The position numbers and the translations under genes were made by a program. The notes under the pieces were generated by a model. The model was not told the origin of the DNA. It saw only the letters and a list, made by a program, of their open reading frames with translations, and ran no database searches. A DNA stretch of 64,000 bases from Cichorium intybus (lineage: Eukaryota > Streptophyta > Magnoliopsida > Asterales > Asteraceae), in assembly GCA_023525715.1 (NCBI GenBank), contig JAKNSD010000071.1, positions 1 to 64,000 of the forward strand, read 5' to 3'. Shown here one piece after another: positions 21,259 to 31,304 of this stretch (position 1 is its first letter; the number at the start of each line of letters is the position of its first letter).

Positions 21259-22925
21259 TGTTGTGTACAAAACAACTAACTTGTAGTTATTATGATTTTA
21301 AAGTCTTAATCCAATTATTTACCTAATTATAAGACTATTAAACTAACGAGCAAGTATTACTCGATCATTTAATAGTATAGTTTTGGTAAGTAAAGGTATC
21401 GAATTTCCACAGGGAATTAATAACTAACTTAAGGTTTTCAATTATCAATCAAACAGTTTAGAGGCGAGTTTTAGTAAAAACTCGTAAAACTAAGTTTTGA
21501 ATGCTTGTAAAGTAAACGAAATAATAAATAACAATTGTCGTAACAACACAACAATAAAGAGATAATATGATCGAATTATAACAAGGAAAGCTTTCGCCTA
21601 GGATTTGTTGATTCATATAAATCTAAGTTGACTAGTTTTGATTATGTGCAATGAGTTAAAATAAGTAGCATTAAGTGGTAGGATCATATGGTCAAATCAC
21701 CAATTCTATAATTTCTAAGTAAATATAGCACAATGGTCATGTAACTAAATAACTTATAATTATGAATAATTAATATAATCTAGCATGCAAACATAGGCCA
21801 TACCCTAATGGTCATAGTGATATGATCATACAATCAATGGTCATGAGTTGTAACTAAATATGATATAAGTTTTATTTCACTAATCAAATTTATAACTAAA
21901 ATAACGTCACTAGTTAAATGGTCAATAACTAGTCCAATGATATATAGGTGTCAATTACATATCAAAATGGTTCATATGATCGATAAGTTTAAATGGTCAA
22001 TAAACTATAATCATATGACGAAGGTTATCAAGATTATAAACTTTAATCAAATTCAATATGTATAGCATGCAAATTATATAGTCTAACCGATATTTAACTC
22101 GAATCAAGAACTAGATCAACACAAATTTATATTAACGAATCAACATTTCCTAGGCAAAAGCTACAGGGATCTAGCCTAGCATGGTATCAAATATACAACA
22201 ACAATATGAAGAATACATGATAAAAGATACCAACCGGTTAAAATCGACGAATCCTTGCAACAAATGAAGATCCTAGCTCCTTCTTGTAATGTAAATCACT
22301 CTCAAATACATTTATCACACATAAAATGTTGAAATACACGAAGTATAATAGTTCTAATATGTTAAATGACTGATTTCTATCTTGGATTCTAACAATGGTT
22401 CTTCAAATGGTCGTCCATGGCTTTCTATTTATAGCAGTCGAAGGTCCAGGGCGCGGTGCGCCTATGGTTGGGCGGGGTGCGCCCTAGTGGATCAGATCTG
22501 GCAGCCTTTATCGCTGGAAAGGACCACGTGATCGATCGCTTTTCAGATTGGATCTGGGCGCGGTGCGCCTAAAGGTCAGGCGGGGTGCGCCCTTGCACAT
22601 GTGAGGCAACCCGGTTGAATCATTAGATGAACCCACGCGTGATTATTTTAATGCCAAGTTGGCCAAGTTGTCGAAGACTGGCATCACCCTCGGCGCGGTG
22701 CGCCCTTGGTCTGGGAGGGGTGCGCCCTTGCTGAAATCAGAATGTCACTTTGTTTCGTTTAACGCTCAAATCTCTTGTAAAATCCGATCTTTCGCTCCAT
22801 ATGTGTCTTTTAGCTGCAAAATGAATTTTTAGCATATTAGGTATCTTTAGTTCATAAAATGTATGAAACTAAACTAAAATGACACTGATATCGCCCGGAA
22901 AATATGTATAATTTACGCGATATCA
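21259..22925 (-). repeat. 5' LTR of the Athila element
   Basis: 1667 bp, TG...CA on the minus strand, nearly identical to the 3' LTR. It interrupts the copia RT coding sequence. Confidence 0.95.
22425..22727 (-). promoter_or_regulatory. Athila LTR promoter with three motif pairs
   Basis: The minus-strand TATA box CTATAAATAG is at 22425-22434. Upstream stand three pairs, each a perfect GGCGC-GGT-GCGCC followed by an imperfect GGCGG-GGT-GCGCC: 22450-22484, 22556-22592 and 22692-22727. The last site carries the only LTR base difference noted. Pair spacing is roughly 105-135 bp. Confidence 0.8.
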
Positions 22926-23861
22926 GCTTGGCTTGGGAAATGTTTCGCCATGAAGGACCTAGGAGAGGCTGCCTATATTCTTGGGATTAGAATATTGAGA
23001 GATAGGAAGAAGAGACTGATTGGACTCAGTCAGGGTACATACTTGGATAAGGTACTAAAGAGGTTTAGTATGGAAAATTCCAAGAAGGGAGAGCTGCCTA
23101 TCCAAAATAATGCGAAGCTGAGTGAGACTCAAAGTCCGAGTACAGACGAGGAAATAGCTGAGATGAGTCGAGTACCATACGCTTCGGCTGTGGGATCGAT
23201 CATGTACGCTATGACGTGTACTCGCCCTGACATGGCTTTTGCCTTAAGCATGGTCAGTCGGTACCAGGGTAACCCTGGAAGGGCGCATTGGATAGCTGTG
23301 AAAAATATACTCAAGTATCTGCGAAGGACAAAGAACATGGTGTTAGTCCTCGGTGGCAGTGATACCTTGAGAGTTGAAGGATATACAGATGCCAGCTTTC
23401 AGACGGATAGAGACAGTGGTCGGTCTCAGTCGGGCTGGGTATTCCTTTTGAACGGTGGAGCAGTGACTTGGAAAAGTTCCAAGCAAGAAACAGTGGCTGA
23501 TTCTACGTGCGAATCAGAGTACATAGCAGCAAGTGAAGCGTCAAAGGAAGCGGCTTGGCTGAAGAACTTTATCGGTGACCTTGGAGTAGTCCCGAGTATT
23601 CAGGAGCCCTTGGAACTGTTCTGCGATAATGAAGGTGCGGTCGCCTTGACAAAGGAACCGCGAGATCATGGAAAGTCCAGACATATCGACAGAAAGTACC
23701 ACTACATCAGGCATAGGGTAGAAGAAGGTCACCTCCTTGTAAAGAGGGTATCATCGGAAGATAATCCTGCAGATCCCTTGACAAAGGCTCTGAGTAGGAT
23801 TAAGCATAATCAGCATGCTAGGAGCATTGGATTAAGAGATGATATAAGTTTTAGTAATTAG
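22926..23861 (+). pseudogene. Copia pol, second part (end of RT and RNase H), separated by insertion
   Basis: The frame resumes at the copia/Athila junction and runs to a stop at 23861. FAMKDLGEAAYILGIRI and LSQGTYLDKVLKRFSM are the normal sequence following YVDD in copia RT, and VGSIMYAMTCTRPDMAF follows. RNase H has GYTDASFQTDRDSGRSQSG, TVADSTCESEYIA and LFCDNEGAVALTKEP. It ends at HIDRKYHYIRHRVEEG and DPLTKALS. No internal stops are seen. No initiation is expected here, so it is silent apart from any chance start such as ATG at 22950. Confidence 0.95.
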
Positions 23862-24646
23862 ATAGGTTCGAAACTTGTAACAATGTATTGTATTTGACTC
23901 TTGTGATTTAATAATAGAGATTTATTATGGTTCACTACTCTTGTCAGTACTTTATCATTGTGTTTCATTTTGCATGTTTTACTTCCTGAATAATTGGATT
24001 ATTCAAATATCCACAGTCGATTACACTTTAAGGGAGTAAGTGTGAAGTAAGACTGTCATGAATTGGTAATAGATTGTCTAAGGAGTTAGACATTGCAATT
24101 GGATTGCTGAACCATTCGTGAGTACTTGGAAATGGAGATTTGAGTATTGGATAAACCCGCGCTCAATGGATTGCTTCATGGATTACATCACGAGCAATGT
24201 TGAGACGATAATATCTTTTGATCTTTAAGCTAAGACATATGAGTTATGATTTATTAGACGGTTGTTCATTGATAATATGAAAACGCATCGGTAACTCGGT
24301 GTTATAAAACGTATTGTTGTGAGTGATTTGTCTGGTAAAAGACATAAGTATATGAGTCGAAGTTTATTCGTCCCTTGACCCTAACGGGAAACAGATATCT
24401 GTAGGCCTCTCGATGATTTTGAAGTTGACTAAAATGGTTGGCCAACCGGGACTAAATTGGTAGTCTAAGAGTCATATGCAAATCGGAAATCGAGGAACAG
24501 TGAATCAGACCAGATTGATTTTATCCATGTCTTGGGTCTGAAAATATCTTGTTGGACGGAGGATCATCTGATCACTTATCTTTGGACAGAACTGACTGGG
24601 TCAGAGTTCAGACAATTAAAGTCATAGACTTATCCAAGTGGGAGAC
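23862..24646 (+). other. Copia 3' untranslated region and polypurine tract
   Basis: Non-coding, about 785 bp, ending in the purine run AAGTGGGAGA at 24636-24645, next to the 3' LTR. Confidence 0.8.
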
Positions 24647-25416
24647 TGTTGGATTAGGTGTCTAAGCCATGACTTGTAATTGAACTTTTATCTTATGGTT
24701 AAAAGCAAAGTCCATTTGGGTTGCCCTCATGGGTGGAGGAAAGATAGTTCAGTAGAGAGAATAGTTGATTTATTAATTGTATAATAAATCAATAGAAAAA
24801 TATATATATGGTTTATTAATATATTTAAGTGCTAATATATTAATTAGAAACTATATTAATTAATTGAGATTTAATCTAGAATTAATTGGATTTAATTTGG
24901 AGATTAAATTAATTAATTAAAAAGGTGCAGGGACTGGTATGGCATTTATTCAATAGTTGAATAACTGGCCAGGAAAACCAGGGACCAAAAGTGGCGCCAA
25001 CTTGGAGGCTCCTCCAAGGGTTTGGCGAAACCCTAATTAGGGTTTGGTAAGCCTGGTCCAAGTGGTCAAAAGCCTTGTCCAATTGGAGGCTCCTTAGGGT
25101 TTCAGGTGTAACCCTAGGAGGCTATAAAAGGAACCCCCTGGCACCTCATTCTTCACGCCACCTCTCTCTGGATTTACTCTGCTGGACTGATTCTTCCATC
25201 CCCTGGGTGTGACTTTCATCTGAGGCAGGATAATTTTGCTGCTGCTTAAAAGGATCATAAGATCTAAGGTTGGTTTTTCTTGATTCTTCTTTAGAATTGA
25301 ATTGTATCCTTTAGGTTCTTAGTTCTAATCTTCATAGAAGAAAACATAGATCAATATTAGGGTTGCATGTGAACCTTAGGTTATTTTGTGTTCATTGATT
25401 GCATAGAAACCCTTCA
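24647..25416 (+). repeat. 3' LTR of the copia element
   Basis: 770 bp; no differences from 4618-5387 noticed by eye. Followed by the CCCTG duplication. Confidence 0.95.
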
Positions 25417-27214
25417 CCCTGTGTCATAGCTATGTAAGCTGCACCAAAACAATATCAATATATAAATCATAGCCCGCAGGCCGCACCAGCTGGGTTCAAT
25501 AACCCGATATCATAGCCAAAAGGCCGCACCATGTTCCTGTAACAATATCATAGCCATATAGGCCGCACCGGTTGGATATAGCATCTAATACAAAGTCAAA
25601 TATGGCTCACGGGTTAGCCCGCTGTTGCCTTGGCTCACGGGTTAGCCCGCTGTTGCCTAGACTCACGGGTTAGCCCGCTGTTGTCTATATAACAGTTTAC
25701 GTAGATATATTGACTCACAGTTCCGTTCTTGTCTATAACAGACTCACAGCTTATCTGGTCTTGTCACTTTATAGTGTATATATATATATGTATTGACTCA
25801 CAGCTCCGTTCTTGCCATCGCAATGACTCACGGCTTATCTGGTCTTGTCTTTTACATATATTTTAACACTTGTCGTTTTCGTCCCTCGAAGCTGTTTAAC
25901 AATTCAATCATCATATATCACATATGATATCAGTGAGATTACTCACCTGGATGCTAGCTGCATTTGAATCCGGTTGTTTCTTGCTTTTGCGTGCACCACA
26001 ACCATTTTGTCCCATACCTATTTATCCATTTCGTATCAAATGATAATAGGTTAATAATCATTTCAATTGACTCTAATACATAAGAGTCCTGTACCATACA
26101 CTTGGGGGACTATTTCTAAGTATTTCCGATTAATAACCATCGTTATAAAATTTAATACACTTCCCGAAATACGCGTATTCTACTACAGTACTTTCGGGAG
26201 GTCGTATTCGTATTCCGATAATTTTCCATGAAGTTTTACAACATATTAGACCTATGTTTAAAATTTCAGGTCAATCGGATAAGCCTAGCATCAAAATCAA
26301 ACTTGGAAAATTCACAGAAAACAATTTGGTTTCTGCCCAGGGCTCGAGTCGCGACGGACCCTATGGTCGAGTCGCGAAGACCAGGCTCTTCGAGTCGCGA
26401 GGACCATGCTGGTCGCGTCGCGAGAGCTGATCAGCAGACCAGGAACTCCGATTTTCAAGCTACAAAATCCCATTTTCTCATTTTAAGCCCTTAATACTCG
26501 GCTTAATGATCAGGGATTGTTCAAGGACTAAAACCTTTGTCTAATAACAAGTTTTAAGCCCTTAAAAACACCTTAATCACATCAATTCATGATTTAGGGT
26601 TCTTGGCAAAATTCCCAATTTATCAATAATAACAACATACTTTGCATTTAATGTGTGTTCTTACAACACAAACATGTTTAAGACTTATCAATCACATAAA
26701 CATCTCCAATCATAACTGGAATTCCAGTTTCTATTTCTCCCGTGAAGAAACATTCAAGAACTTAGGTTAGAACTCGAATTACTAACCTTGATTACTTGGA
26801 AACTTCCAATTTCTAGCCAATAATCCGATTTCATACTTCAATCTTCAAGAACTTGCCAAGAATTTCAGCCAAAAACCCTCTCCCGTGAGTTCTCAAAATT
26901 CTGCACATGTGGAAGAGTTCTTGAACTATTTATACTTCCAGATTTTGCAATTTAGCCCTTGAAGTTCCATCTTTTGAACTTTAGCCACAATAATCAAGTT
27001 TTATTACAATAAAACTTTCTTTTCTTATACTTTTGCCACAACTAACAAAGTTTATGGCAAAAATCAGATTTAATAACATTTTAAGTCCAAGACTCAAAAT
27101 ATTATTACAAAACAAGTCCTTTTCTATCCAAAAGACCAAATTACCCTTCTAAAGTAAAATGACCAATTTACCCTTTTTATTATATTTACATAAAAAGAGT
27201 GTCTTGGCGTTACA

Positions 27215-28861
27215 AATTCTCCCCTCCTTCAAAAGATTTCGTCCCCGAAATCATACAAACAAGCGAGGGAAATTTTATCTCGTTACAGTTTCGGTTTCCC
27301 ATATCATATGGAAACATTCATGGTATTGATAAAGCACTTTTACCATACTAGTCTTCTATTACACAACTGTCTTATCTTCTGGTCAAACACCTTCTTGGGT
27401 TGTCCCGGGTACCTTACCTTCTCATCTACCTCAATTTCAACATGAGGTATTCATTGAAATTTAACAATCTATGTTCTCAGAACCATGAGATCCATAGAAA
27501 ACTTTATAAATATCTTGAAGTTCATCAAGAAACTTCAATCGGTACACCCCAATTCTTACTCTTTGGAACATATGGAAAAGTCCAATCGATGAGGACTCAA
27601 TTTTCCTTTCGTCCCAAACAGATTTTTAGTCTCTCCAATGAATATTTTGAGCATTGTCATCTTTCCTTATTTGGAATTTCAACGGTTTTACTCTATGGTT
27701 CATGTATTACCGTTATTGCTTCTTAGCCATTTTCCAATTTTTCTCGTATTTATCAAGTCTTCTTTTTAACTTACACCATCGTCTAGGATCTAGCCAACGA
27801 CTGTTCACATCTTCAATTCTATAAGTCAAAGGATAACACGGTTTTCCATCTTATGTATTATACGAGTCATCTAAATGCTGGTACTAAAACTATCATTATC
27901 TACGGGTTCTACCAAAGATAGGCGATCTTTTCATCTTCCACTAGGGTCTGCTGTGCAATTTTCAAGCACATCTTCTAAAATCTGCGTCATTATTTCACCT
28001 CGTCTATCAATTCTGCAATTCCTATACAGTACTTACCAGTACTTTTGAACTATAATTTCTAGGAATTAATGCTAAATTCAGCAAATAATTCTAATATCTT
28101 GATTTGATACAGTCGACACTTGTAATGCACGTCAACAATTTTTTTTTTCTTTTTTTTATGTAGTTTTTCACTACTTTTCGATCTTAATTTCTTCCCTAGT
28201 CGATACAAATTTGCACTGGTGTCATCAATCAATCTGCAATTACTCATATGGTGTCATACCCATATAGTATTTGCGGAGACTTTCTTATAAAGTCTATTAT
28301 AATATCGCCCCATTTCTTCTTTGGGACCGACAACGGCTAAATTTTTCCATGTGTTTCTAATGATTTGACTGTAGTTACACACAAGTCAAACACTTTTCAC
28401 ATGTCTTTCAATGTCTTTCTTTAGTACCGGCCACCAATACATAGGTTATATCACCCTACACAGTTTGGTATTGCCCCGGACATTTTGCATATCTACCCAA
28501 ATATACATCTTTTAAGGGTAAATTTTTATATCTCCCTTTGCTTTGGAACTCACATACACAACCACCAAGGGTTTTCTATCGTCGTGAGTTTCTAGCTAAC
28601 TTCTTTCGATAGCTAATCATTCATTCACTTTTCACGTTTTCAGACTTGCACACTTCTTCTTGTGCTACCCGAATCAACTCAGGTAATCAATTCGCCACAC
28701 TCACTCATATGGTTGTATCTTTCAAAAGATACTCTTTCTAATTCAAGGCATCTATGATCACATCCGCCTTTCCAAGATGGTACAAGATTTCATGACCGAA
28801 ATCTTTAGGTAACCCATCTATCTTTGTTATCTCATATTCAACTTCTTTTTGATAAATTAAG
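27215..28861 (-). pseudogene. Outer Tekay element, 3' part of pol (integrase to RNase H), degenerate
   Basis: The minus-strand polypurine tract GAAGGAGGGGAGAATT abuts the LTR at 27215-27230. Upstream on the minus strand are traces of the C-terminal region, the integrase core, the integrase zinc region and RNase H, parallel to the better-read sense copy at 33250-34990. Frames change every few dozen codons. It breaks at 28861 where the second Tekay copy inserted; TTAAG is duplicated there. Confidence 0.75.
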
Positions 28862-31288
28862 TGTAACGCCAAGACATGTTTTATTATATAATTATAATAA
28901 AAGGGCAAATTGGTCATTTTACCTTAGAAGGGTAAATTGGTCTTTTGGACAGAAAAGTATTTAGTTTGAAATAATATTTTGAGTTTTGGACTTAAAATGT
29001 TATAAAAACGGATTTTTGGTCATTTTACCACAAAAGGGTATTTTGGTCATTTGACCATGTGAAGGACCAAAAATGAAAAATATTGTTGGTTGTGGCAAAA
29101 ATGTAAGAAATGAAAGTTTTATTGTAATAAAACTTGATTTTGTGGTCAAAGTTCAAGAAAATGAACTTTAGGACCAAAATTGTAAAGTTTTGTGGTATAA
29201 ATAAGAGAGAGTTGACTCTCTCATTGACTAGCCAATTGTGCAGCAACGGGAGAAGAATTGGAGATGCGATTTCAGCAAGTTTTGAAGGATTGAAGCATGG
29301 AATTGGAATCATAGCATGGAATTGATGATTCCTAAGCTTGAAAGGTTAGTCTTAACCAAATACTTGAAGTGTTCTTGATTTGGTTTTATAGAAACTGAAA
29401 TTTGTAAATTTCAGTTGTAATTATGTGTTTAAATTGATGTTATACTTCCATTAAGTCATGCTAATAAGGACTTAGTTCAAGGAAATAGAAGTAGATTGCT
29501 ATTTATGATGAATTTGAAGTTTTGGGGTTGTTAGAATTAAGAACCCTAATTCTTCATTTTGATTGATTTAGTTGTTTTGAATGGTTGAAAACCTTGTTAA
29601 AGTATAAGGTTTTAGCCTAGAAACAAACCCCAAACGATTAAGGACTGAAATAAGGACTTAATGGACCAAAACTGCTTGCTACAGTGCACAAATCGCGGCT
29701 GGACAGGAGACCTGCGCAGGCGCCAGGCGCAGTGCGCCCAGGAGCCAGGCGGGGTGCGCCCAGGCGCAGTGCGCCCTGGTCCTGGCGCAGTGCGCCCCCA
29801 GGTAGGGACTCCGAAACGCTAACTTTTGCTTGGCTTGTCCGTTTTAGCTCAAACTTGGACCGTAGGCTCGTTATGGTCTGAAAAGTTTGGGAAAATTTTT
29901 ATATTAAGTTTTCGACCCCTCGGGGGCACTGTAGATCGATCCGAATGCCTCGGTAAATAGTAAAATTCATGAAAAGTTAGTAAACGGAAAGTTTATTAAC
30001 TAGGCATTGTTTGTAATGATATTGTATTGAACTCTAGTGTATTAGAGTCAATTGGAATGGTTATTAACCTATTATCATTTGGTATATAAATGAGTATATA
30101 GGTATGGGACAAAATGGTTGTGGTGCACGCAAAGGCAAGAAACAACCGAAATTGAAACGCAACTAGTATCCAGGTGAGTAATCTCACTGATATCATATGT
30201 GATATATGATGATTGAATTATTACAGGTTGAAACGGCTTCGAGGGACGAAAATGACAAGTGTAAAAATATATGTAAAAGACAAGACCAGATAAGCCGTGA
30301 GTCATTGCGATGACAAGAACGGAGCTGTGAGTCAATACATATATATATATACACTATGATATGACAAGACCAGATAAGCCGTGAGTCTGTTATAGACAAG
30401 AATGGAGCTGTGAGTCAATATACCCATCTAAACTTATATAGACAAGACCAGATAAGCCGTGAGTCTTTAATAGACAAGAACAGAGCTGTGAGTCAAACTT
30501 ATATAGACAAGACCGGATAAGCCGTGAGTCTAGGCAACAGCGGGCTAACCCGTGAGCCAAGGCAACAGCGGGCTAACCCGTGAGCCATATTTGATTTTGT
30601 ATTGTATGATATTCCGGTGCGGCCTATACGGCTATGATATTATTACAGGTACATGGTGCGGCCTTTTGGCTATGATATCGGGTTATTGAACCCAGCTGGT
30701 GCGGCCTGCGGGCTATGATATATATATTGAAAATGACATGATATGGCTGATGTAGCCATGACATATGATGCAGTCCATCGTGACTAAGAAACATGGGACA
30801 GAATTGGTTAGACATGAGTATATGTGCAAATAACTGACGTGACTTGATAATTACAGGTTATTGTGATTCAGCCGGTAAGGCTACAGATTAGGATGTGATA
30901 TCCTAGAAGATATTTGGTCAGCCAGTAAGGCTAGGAGATTGGATTTGATATCCAGACAAATACATGATTGTGTTTTTATACGTGTTATTTGCAGATATGA
31001 TTACTCACTGAGCTTTGTAGCTCATATTGGTTTGTTAAATGTCCCTGCAGGTTAGCATGATCCTGATAGGGAAATAGATGGAGTCCGTGACTCGAGAAGT
31101 AGGACTCTTAGATGCTGTCAGTAGCAGCCCGGCTTCAAAGGAGACTACGGTATTTTATACTCTCCTTGATACGCTTGTACCCGTTTTTATTAAAATATAC
31201 CCCTTTGTTTATGGTTTTAAGTACTGAAACCTTTATTAAAAATGAAAAATTTTCAGGGGTGTTTTTGTTTTAAAAGCCGGGTGTTACA
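28862..31288 (+). repeat. 5' LTR of the inner Tekay element
   Basis: 2427 bp. A TATA box (GGTATAAATAAG) lies at about 29194-29205. Four CG-rich motifs lie about 500 bp downstream, at 29726-29796 (three GGCGC-AGT-GCGCC and one GGCGG-GGT-GCGCC). The mini-hairpin array occupies about 30245-30960. Confidence 0.95.
30245..30960 (+). repeat. Sub-repeat and mini-hairpin array in the inner Tekay 5' LTR
   Basis: Alternating units GACAAGACCAGATAAGCCGT and GACAAGAACGGAGCTGTGAG repeat at about 30281-30540. Two copies of GGCAACAGCGGGCTAACCCG follow at about 30533-30585 (hairpin CGGG/CCCG). Three GTGCGGCC...GGCTATGATAT units follow at 30617-30720, each a GCC/GGC hairpin with a different loop. Then come ATGGCT/AGCCAT (30743-30759), AGCC/GGCT (30870-30882), TAGGAT/ATCCTA (30889-30905), AGCC/GGCT and TGGAT/ATCCA up to about 30955. 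The array lies downstream of the TATA box, so it is probably transcribed. The copy in the 3' LTR lies at about 36385-37105. Confidence 0.8.
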
Positions 31289-31290
31289 AG

Positions 31291-31304
31291 TTGGTATCAG
31301 AGCC
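31291..31304 (+). other. Primer-binding site (initiator tRNA-Met) of the inner Tekay element
   Basis: TTGGTATCAGAGCC begins two bases after the 5' LTR and pairs with the 3' end of initiator tRNA-Met. Confidence 0.9.

Larger units (their letters stand above)
9757..22925 (-). mobile_element. Athila-type Ty3/gypsy retrotransposon, antisense, very young
   Basis: The 1667-bp LTRs are at 9757-11423 and 21259-22925, flanked by GCTTG at 9752-9756 and 22926-22930. I find only one base difference between the LTRs (11208 region versus 22712 region), so insertion is recent. Reading on the minus strand: 5' LTR, PBS resembling the tRNA-Asp type used by Athila/Tat elements, an intact 1778-codon gag-pol, a second promoter-like site, a 3' ORF of the ATHILA family, polypurine tract and 3' LTR. 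The order RT-RNase H-integrase makes it gypsy. The coding regions look intact. Confidence 0.95.
4618..25416 (+). mobile_element. Ty1/copia retrotransposon interrupted by an Athila-type element
   Basis: Two 770-bp LTRs (4618-5387 and 24647-25416) look identical by eye, beginning TGTTGGATTAGG and ending ACCCTTCA. The flanking duplication is CCCTG. The order is LTR, tRNA-Met primer site, 1.27-kb leader, gag-pol in one frame, polypurine tract, LTR. The order protease-integrase-RT-RNase H defines copia. The only interruption I see in its coding region is the 13.2-kb insertion 9757-22925. It is young and was probably complete before that. The clade is possibly Tork-like, but this is not certain. 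Confidence 0.95.
4067..27214 (-). repeat. 3' LTR of the outer Tekay element, split in two
   Basis: The LTR occupies 4067-4617 and 25422-27214 (2344 bp together). The copia element sits between, with CCCTG at 4613-4617 and 25417-25421 as its target duplication. The intact partner LTR at 56637-58985 shows the uninterrupted site. It contains a minus-strand TATA box (complement of CTATTTATAC, 26936-26945). Four CG-rich motifs of the type TCGAGTCGCGA lie at 26343-26422. It also carries the mini-hairpin array described below. Confidence 0.9.

Noticed and set aside
26228..26494. 88-codon frame, also at 57999-58265
   Set aside because: Inside the Tekay LTR on the strand opposite to its transcription; covers the CG-rich motifs.
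29684..29881. Arg/Ala/Pro-rich 65-codon frame, also at 35827-36024
   Set aside because: Product of the GC-rich motif array in the inner Tekay LTR; no independent evidence of coding.
30245..30600. Regular repeats in the Tekay LTR resembling a CRISPR array
   Set aside because: Units are tandem sub-repeats inside an LTR of a plant retrotransposon, with no unique spacers of constant length.
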